Below are positions 60,098 through 64,000 of a DNA stretch of 64,000 bases, in pieces. The stretch comes from Subsaxibacter sp. CAU 1640 (GTDB lineage: Bacteria > Bacteroidota > Bacteroidia > Flavobacteriales > Flavobacteriaceae): NCBI RefSeq assembly GCF_023156585.1, contig NZ_JALNMI010000002.1, positions 593,936 to 657,935 on the forward strand. Direction: 5' to 3'. Within the stretch, counting starts at the first letter, position 1, and each line of letters begins with the position of its first letter. The notes beneath the pieces are model-generated. The model made no database searches. It was not told the origin of the DNA and saw nothing but the letters and a program-made list of their open reading frames with translations. The position numbers and the translations under genes were made by a program.

Positions 60098-61126
60098 ATG
60101 AAAAAATCACTCCTTTTAACTGTTTTACAGCTTTTTATTTTGTGTCCCCTTTATGCGCAGCATCTTGGCAACTTCAATAACGAAGATTTTAAACTTTCAA
60201 GACAAAACATCGCGATGAGTGGCAATGCGAACATCTACAATCCAACGGTTCAACAGCAAATCAATAAAGTTCTTAATCCATCAAATATTTTGACCATTGA
60301 TGTCAAGGCACTTCAAAATGTCAAAGCTGTTACCTATACTGCAGTTTTTAACCTTTCTCAAATAGGTGAATCAGCAGCCGAAGCCAATAGTCTTATAAAT
60401 CAACGCATAGATGGTGTCAGACAAAAGCTCAAAGCACAAGGCATTCTGGAAAAAGATATTGTTATTGACGTGATTTCCTTTGTCCCGAATTACGAAATTG
60501 AAGTACAGAAGAAACTATTCAGCAAAACCTATACTGAAGTTCCCAGCGGATTTGAATTGCAACAAAATATCCATATCCAATTCAAAAGCACCAATCAATT
60601 TGAAGATATCCTAACAGCCTGTGCGGAAAATGAGATTTACAATCTTGTAAAGGTTGATTATTTCATAGAAAATATTGCCCAAGTCTATAAAAATCTTCAA
60701 TCTGAACTTTTAAAAATGATCGATGAGAAAAAAGCCTATTATAAATTGTTAGGCTTCAACCTTGAAGACTACGACGTGTATGTAGCTGACGACAAATATT
60801 GCTATTTCCCAAAAGACTTTTATCGCAGTTACCAAGCTTTCAACAGTGTGTCATTTGAAGCTATCAGAACTAAAAAAGGTGTTACAACAGCCAAAAAACA
60901 AACCTCATATTATTATGAACCGCTTTCCTATCAGTACTATGATTTGGTTATCAATCCAGCCATTTTGGAACCAGTCATTCAAATCGGGATGAACATCAAA
61001 TTGCAATACAATCCGAAGCCTAAAGAACAAACAAAACCCATCACAAAAACCGAATTGGTACATAAATACTATGTGGTTTCACCAAATGGAACCATCGATG
61101 TAAAAGAACTGAATACGAATAAATAA
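60098..61126 (+). CDS. SIMPL (DUF541) domain periplasmic protein
   Basis: 342 residues with a signal peptide (MKKSLLLTVLQLFILCPLYAQ). The body fits the SIMPL/DUF541 fold: VKAVTYTAVFNLSQIGESAAEANSLI, followed by the KDIVIDVISFVPNYE and FELQQNIHIQF strands. It lies 12 bp upstream of the VWA lipoprotein gene and is certainly co-transcribed with it. Function unknown; other SIMPL proteins are linked to oxidative stress and outer-membrane phenotypes. It is divergent from the TPR histidine kinase. Confidence 0.8.
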   Translation: MKKSLLLTVLQLFILCPLYAQHLGNFNNEDFKLSRQNIAMSGNANIYNPTVQQQINKVLNPSNILTIDVKALQNVKAVTYTAVFNLSQIGESAAEANSLINQRIDGVRQKLKAQGILEKDIVIDVISFVPNYEIEVQKKLFSKTYTEVPSGFELQQNIHIQFKSTNQFEDILTACAENEIYNLVKVDYFIENIAQVYKNLQSELLKMIDEKKAYYKLLGFNLEDYDVYVADDKYCYFPKDFYRSYQAFNSVSFEAIRTKKGVTTAKKQTSYYYEPLSYQYYDLVINPAILEPVIQIGMNIKLQYNPKPKEQTKPITKTELVHKYYVVSPNGTIDVKELNTNK

Positions 61127-61137
61127 AAAATTTAATC

Positions 61138-62298
61138 ATGAAAACAATCCTAAAAACAACTGTTATGAGTTTGTGCGTATTTGGACTCGTTTCCTGTAAC
61201 GCAAACAATAAAAAGAATCCAGAAGCAGATTTGGCAATCGCAGAAACTGTAGCGCACACACCAAGCAAGCAATTCATCAAAGTGGCGTTGCTGCTCGACA
61301 CCAGCAACAGTATGGATGGATTGATAGACCAAGCCAAGGCACAACTTTGGGAAATCGTAAACGAATTGTCTTACGCCAAATGTGACGACAGCAAACCAAA
61401 TCTACAAATTGCACTCTATGAATACGGCAACGACCGATTAAATGGTGACGAAGGTTATATACGCCAGGTGTTGGCGTTCAGTAGTGATTTGGATGAAATT
61501 TCAAAGCAATTGTTTTCCTTGACCACTAATGGTGGCGAAGAATATTGCGGACACGTCATTCAAACCTCTTTGAATCAATTGAGTTGGGGCACCAATGCAG
61601 ATGATTTAAAGCTCATTTTCATTGCGGGTAATGAACCATTCACACAAGGAAAAATAAGTTATAAAGATGCAGCAAAGCTTGCTCACACTAAAGATGTCAC
61701 CGTAAACACCATTTTCTGTGGCGATTATGATCAAGGTATTTCCAGCTATTGGAAAGATGGCGCCAGCCTCACTCACGGCAATTATATGGCTATCAATCAC
61801 AATCACGCTACTACTTATGTTGCTTCACCATATGATGATCAAATTCTGATTCTCAACCAAAAACTCAATAAAACTTATATTGCATATGGAAGCTCTGGAA
61901 TTAAAAAAATGGAGTTGCAGGCAGAACAAGACACCAATGCACAGGGTTATAGTGAAGCAAACGCCGTCAATAGAGCTGTTAGTAAAAGTTCGCATTTGTA
62001 CAAAAATGATTCTTGGGACTTGGTCGATGCCGAAAAATCAAAATCCTTCAAATATGAAGACCTAAAAGAGAGTGACCTCCCTTCAGAATTAAAAGGAAAG
62101 TCTACTTCCGAAATCAAGGCTTATGTAGCAAAGAAAAGTAAGGAACGAGCACAAATTCAAGAAGAAATTCAGCAATTGAATGAAAAACGTCGTCAATATG
62201 TATTGCAAAAGCAAAAAGAAGACACCAATGGATTAGAAAGTGCAATGGTCAACGCGATCAAAGCGCAAGCCAAAAGTAAAAACTATAAATGGGAGTAG
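61138..62298 (+). CDS. VWA-domain lipoprotein
   Basis: 386 residues. Lipobox GLVSC with lipidated Cys20, then an Asn/Lys linker. A von Willebrand factor A domain (about 45-250) has a complete MIDAS start DTSNS (54-58), the downstream Thr region (LTTNGGEEYCGH) and an Asp-containing IAGNEPFTQG loop. The C-terminal part is a Lys/Glu-rich coiled coil (about 320-375). It is a membrane-anchored periplasmic protein likely binding a partner through a metal. It is operonic with the SIMPL gene. A complex palindromic element begins 5 bp after its stop. Confidence 0.88.
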   Translation: MKTILKTTVMSLCVFGLVSCNANNKKNPEADLAIAETVAHTPSKQFIKVALLLDTSNSMDGLIDQAKAQLWEIVNELSYAKCDDSKPNLQIALYEYGNDRLNGDEGYIRQVLAFSSDLDEISKQLFSLTTNGGEEYCGHVIQTSLNQLSWGTNADDLKLIFIAGNEPFTQGKISYKDAAKLAHTKDVTVNTIFCGDYDQGISSYWKDGASLTHGNYMAINHNHATTYVASPYDDQILILNQKLNKTYIAYGSSGIKKMELQAEQDTNAQGYSEANAVNRAVSKSSHLYKNDSWDLVDAEKSKSFKYEDLKESDLPSELKGKSTSEIKAYVAKKSKERAQIQEEIQQLNEKRRQYVLQKQKEDTNGLESAMVNAIKAQAKSKNYKWE

Positions 62299-62303
62299 AT
62301 TTT

Positions 62304-62408
62304 GGGCGTTACCCTTTGTTGCAGAAAAAGCAACAAAGGGTCGCGCTTTCCGTTTCAATCTTTTTGTTCGTGCCTCACAAAAAGGATTTCCACTTTAATC
62401 GCTAACGC
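62304..62408. repeat. Palindromic multi-hairpin intergenic element
   Basis: A closing stem GCGTT (62306-62310) / AACGC (62404-62408) encloses two perfect hairpins: ACCCTTTGTTGC (62311-62322) / GCAACAAAGGGT (62330-62341), and CTTTTTGT (62360-62367) / ACAAAAAG (62377-62384) with a 9-nt loop. A 99-codon open frame covers it but is non-coding. It resembles a REP/MITE-type dispersed element or a structured RNA. Confidence 0.6.
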
Positions 62409-62410
62409 AA

Positions 62411-62440
62411 AAAAAAGTCTCGAGTTTTCGAGACTTTTTT
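62411..62440. terminator. Bidirectional terminator between VWA gene and porP/sprF gene
   Basis: AGTCTCGA (62416-62423) / TCGAGACT (62428-62435) flanked by six A and six T residues, 3 bp before the porP/sprF stop. Confidence 0.85.
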
Positions 62441-62442
62441 TA

Positions 62443-63456
62443 TTAATTCACTGCAGGACAGTTACATTCGTATTTCTCTCTTCTACAGTTAAAGTTATAA
62501 CCTATCGTCAATTGATGGAATCCACCGTTGTTAAACACAACCGAATTTGCTTGATAAGAATAAGTATACGCAAAGACGAACTGCTTGTAGTCCACTCCTA
62601 AAAATGGTGTGAAATACTGAAGTTTTTGGCTGCTTACCTCACTACCTTCTAAAAATTCAGCACCATCAAGACTTCTTCTATAAGATAATCCGCCCCAAAG
62701 TTTACCAAAATCCATTTCTTTATAAACTTTTCCGTTGATATCTATTGAAGATTCTTTGGTTCCATCTTTATAAAGAAACATCACGGAAGGTTCATAGCTC
62801 CATTCGCTACCGAATTTGTTGAATGTATTTCCAAGCGAAAAAAGAAATGTTCTCAAGTTATCAAATCTATATAAACCATTTTCGTTGGAGTTGATTCCAT
62901 CATTGTTCAACACATTCTTTACTGTAGCATGAGCATAAAAGTCTATAAAATGATATGAGAACCCGAAATCAATATTGAAATTAGTTGAACTTTGTTCAAT
63001 TCCAGCGATAATTGGGTCATCAGCACCATCAGGGTAAAAAGAGGTTTCATCCAGTTTATATTGAATAAATCCTGCACTCAATCCAAAGGATAACATATTT
63101 AAATCTATCTCATTCCTAGAAAACATCAAATGATGTGCATACGTTAGAGAGGCACCTGTTTGAGAATGATATCCATTTTTGTCGTTATAAACAATTCCAC
63201 CGATAGCTGATGGAGAATCACCTATCCTACCATTAACACTCAAGGTTTGTAATGCAGGAGCGTCATCTTGACCAAACCATTGCTTACGCGCTGTCAACCT
63301 AACTTTAGCACAATTGGCAACCCCGGCCATCGAAGGATGTATCAAGTAATAATTATCTGTTAAGTAATCAGAATAAATAGGCAACCCTTCTTGGGCTATC
63401 CCGATTTGGGTCATCAACCCGGTAAACGCTATTAAACAATACTTTTTTAAATTCAT
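62443..63456 (-). CDS. PorP/SprF family type IX secretion membrane protein
   Basis: 337 residues with a signal peptide (MNLKKYCLIAFTGLMTQIGIAQ). The PorP_SprF family hallmarks follow: LPIYSDYLTDNYYLIHPSMAGVA, then KVRLTARKQWFGQ near residues 45-60. A series of beta strands forms an outer-membrane barrel. SprF-type members export or anchor a specific large T9SS type B adhesin encoded next door. That is the case here: the adhesin C-terminus lies 15 bp upstream on the same strand. A terminator follows. Confidence 0.93.
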   Translation of the reverse strand: MNLKKYCLIAFTGLMTQIGIAQEGLPIYSDYLTDNYYLIHPSMAGVANCAKVRLTARKQWFGQDDAPALQTLSVNGRIGDSPSAIGGIVYNDKNGYHSQTGASLTYAHHLMFSRNEIDLNMLSFGLSAGFIQYKLDETSFYPDGADDPIIAGIEQSSTNFNIDFGFSYHFIDFYAHATVKNVLNNDGINSNENGLYRFDNLRTFLFSLGNTFNKFGSEWSYEPSVMFLYKDGTKESSIDINGKVYKEMDFGKLWGGLSYRRSLDGAEFLEGSEVSSQKLQYFTPFLGVDYKQFVFAYTYSYQANSVVFNNGGFHQLTIGYNFNCRREKYECNCPAVN

Positions 63457-63471
63457 GTCGATTTGTTTCTA

Positions 63472-64000
63472 TTATCTTTTTAAAGTAAAATGAGCCCTGA
63501 ACTGTTTCTGCTGTCCGTCCTCGGTGTACTCCACGGTGAACCAGTAGTCGCTCGATGGCATCGGGCTGCCGTTGTAGGTCCCGTCCCAGCCGATCCCCGA
63601 AGGGCTGATCTGCTTGAGCAGCTTGCCGAACCTGTCAAATATATAAATTTTTGTGCCGGCCATGCCTGAAAAACCGACAATGTTCCATGTCTCGTTGCGC
63701 CCGTCGCCGTTAGGGGTGAAAAAGTGCGGGTAGTCCAGCACCGTCACCGGATAGCTCGCCTGGCCGCAGCCGTTCACGTCCCTGGCCGTCACAACATGCT
63801 CCCCGAAGGAAACGTCCTCAAACGTACCGCTGGACTGCCACGGACCGCCGTCGAGGCTGTACTCATATTCACCGTCACCCACGGCCGTCGCTATTATAAC
63901 GTGGATTTCCGAAAAAGCTTGTGTGGCCACCTCTGCCGTCACCGACGGTGGCGAACTGATCACCACCTCCGCACTGTCAGTGTTCTCGCAGCCCGTGACA
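63472..64000 (-). CDS. T9SS type B (gliding motility-associated C-terminal domain) adhesin, C-terminal part; runs off right edge
   Basis: About 176 C-terminal residues are visible and the frame stays open at 64000. A repeat-like domain ending VTARDVNGCGQASYPVTV is followed by the type B sorting domain: HFFTPNGDGRNETWNI, IYIFDRFGKLL, GWDGTYNG, DYWFTVEY and terminal LKR. It is likely a very large secreted surface protein moved by T9SS with the adjacent PorP/SprF. Base composition changes abruptly: G+C by hand count is 40/60 at 63541-63600 and 35/60 at 63841-63900, against 22/60 at 62521-62580 inside the neighbour. Codons are G/C-ending throughout. Confidence 0.92.
   Translation of the reverse strand, partial: VTGCENTDSAEVVISSPPSVTAEVATQAFSEIHVIIATAVGDGEYEYSLDGGPWQSSGTFEDVSFGEHVVTARDVNGCGQASYPVTVLDYPHFFTPNGDGRNETWNIVGFSGMAGTKIYIFDRFGKLLKQISPSGIGWDGTYNGSPMPSSDYWFTVEYTEDGQQKQFRAHFTLKR

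Noticed and set aside
62302..62601. 99-codon open frame on the plus strand between the VWA and porP/sprF genes
   Set aside because: It runs through a palindromic element, a terminator and the antisense of porP/sprF; no family resemblance.

Overview
The window is a piece of a low-GC chromosome (roughly 36-37% G+C where counted) from a member of Bacteroidota, almost certainly family Flavobacteriaceae. The support is type IX secretion (T9SS) sorting domains, PorP/SprF, two GLPGLI-family proteins, DUF5686/CarboxypepD_reg-like proteins, a short primary sigma factor lacking region 1.1, promoters of the Bacteroidota type (TTG-N19-TAnnTTTG), few Shine-Dalgarno sequences, and the order CBS-nadK-DUF6089-uppS-bamA-ompH-ompH-murI. 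I cannot name a genus. Most of the window is ordinary core chromosome. I see no prophage, IS element, rRNA or CRISPR.

Layout. 1-5.8 kb: etfB-etfA (etfA cut by the left edge), a lipoprotein, pdhB and a DUF5686 outer-membrane protein. 5.8-14.8 kb: a phosphate/pyrophosphate neighbourhood (soluble PPase, membrane PPase, DUF4010 transporter, App1-type phosphatase, polyphosphate kinase) and a deoxynucleoside kinase. 14.9-29 kb: the most distinctive accessory region. It has two divergent T9SS-exported proteins, two tandem histidine kinase/response regulator pairs, and a divergent GLPGLI-GLPGLI-TonB-like receptor operon. 29-35 kb: YegP, tRNA-Leu and tRNA-Gly, mutS, a repeat-rich gap, a TrmH-type methyltransferase, a FolK-deoxynucleoside kinase fusion and a queuosine-precursor transporter. 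35-47 kb: AsmA, rpoD-rpsU, DUF2797, GH3, clpX-clpP-tig. 47-56.8 kb: pdxJ and the envelope biogenesis operon ending in murI. 56.9-62.3 kb: a LytTR regulator, a TPR/CarboxypepD histidine kinase, and a SIMPL plus VWA lipoprotein pair. 62.4-64 kb: PorP/SprF with the C-terminus of a giant T9SS type B adhesin, cut by the right edge.

How things may work together. Three intergenic regions at 16-24 kb share GTTAAC direct repeats spaced 10-11 bp. They lie in front of the two T9SS genes, the second histidine kinase, and the divergent kinase/GLPGLI promoter. I infer one envelope-stress or nutrient-sensing regulon, in which one of the OmpR-type regulators controls its own genes, the GLPGLI/receptor operon and the secreted adhesin-like proteins. 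A separate 12-bp inverted repeat frames a near-consensus internal promoter in front of the second GLPGLI gene.

Other sequence-level signals not explained by genes: (i) a family of intergenic tracts with 7-nt periodicity but different unit sequences at six sites; (ii) REP-like hairpins and a 93-bp MITE-like inverted-repeat element between mutS and trmH; (iii) a multi-hairpin palindromic element after the VWA gene; (iv) an abrupt jump to about 58-67% G+C in the T9SS adhesin at the right edge.
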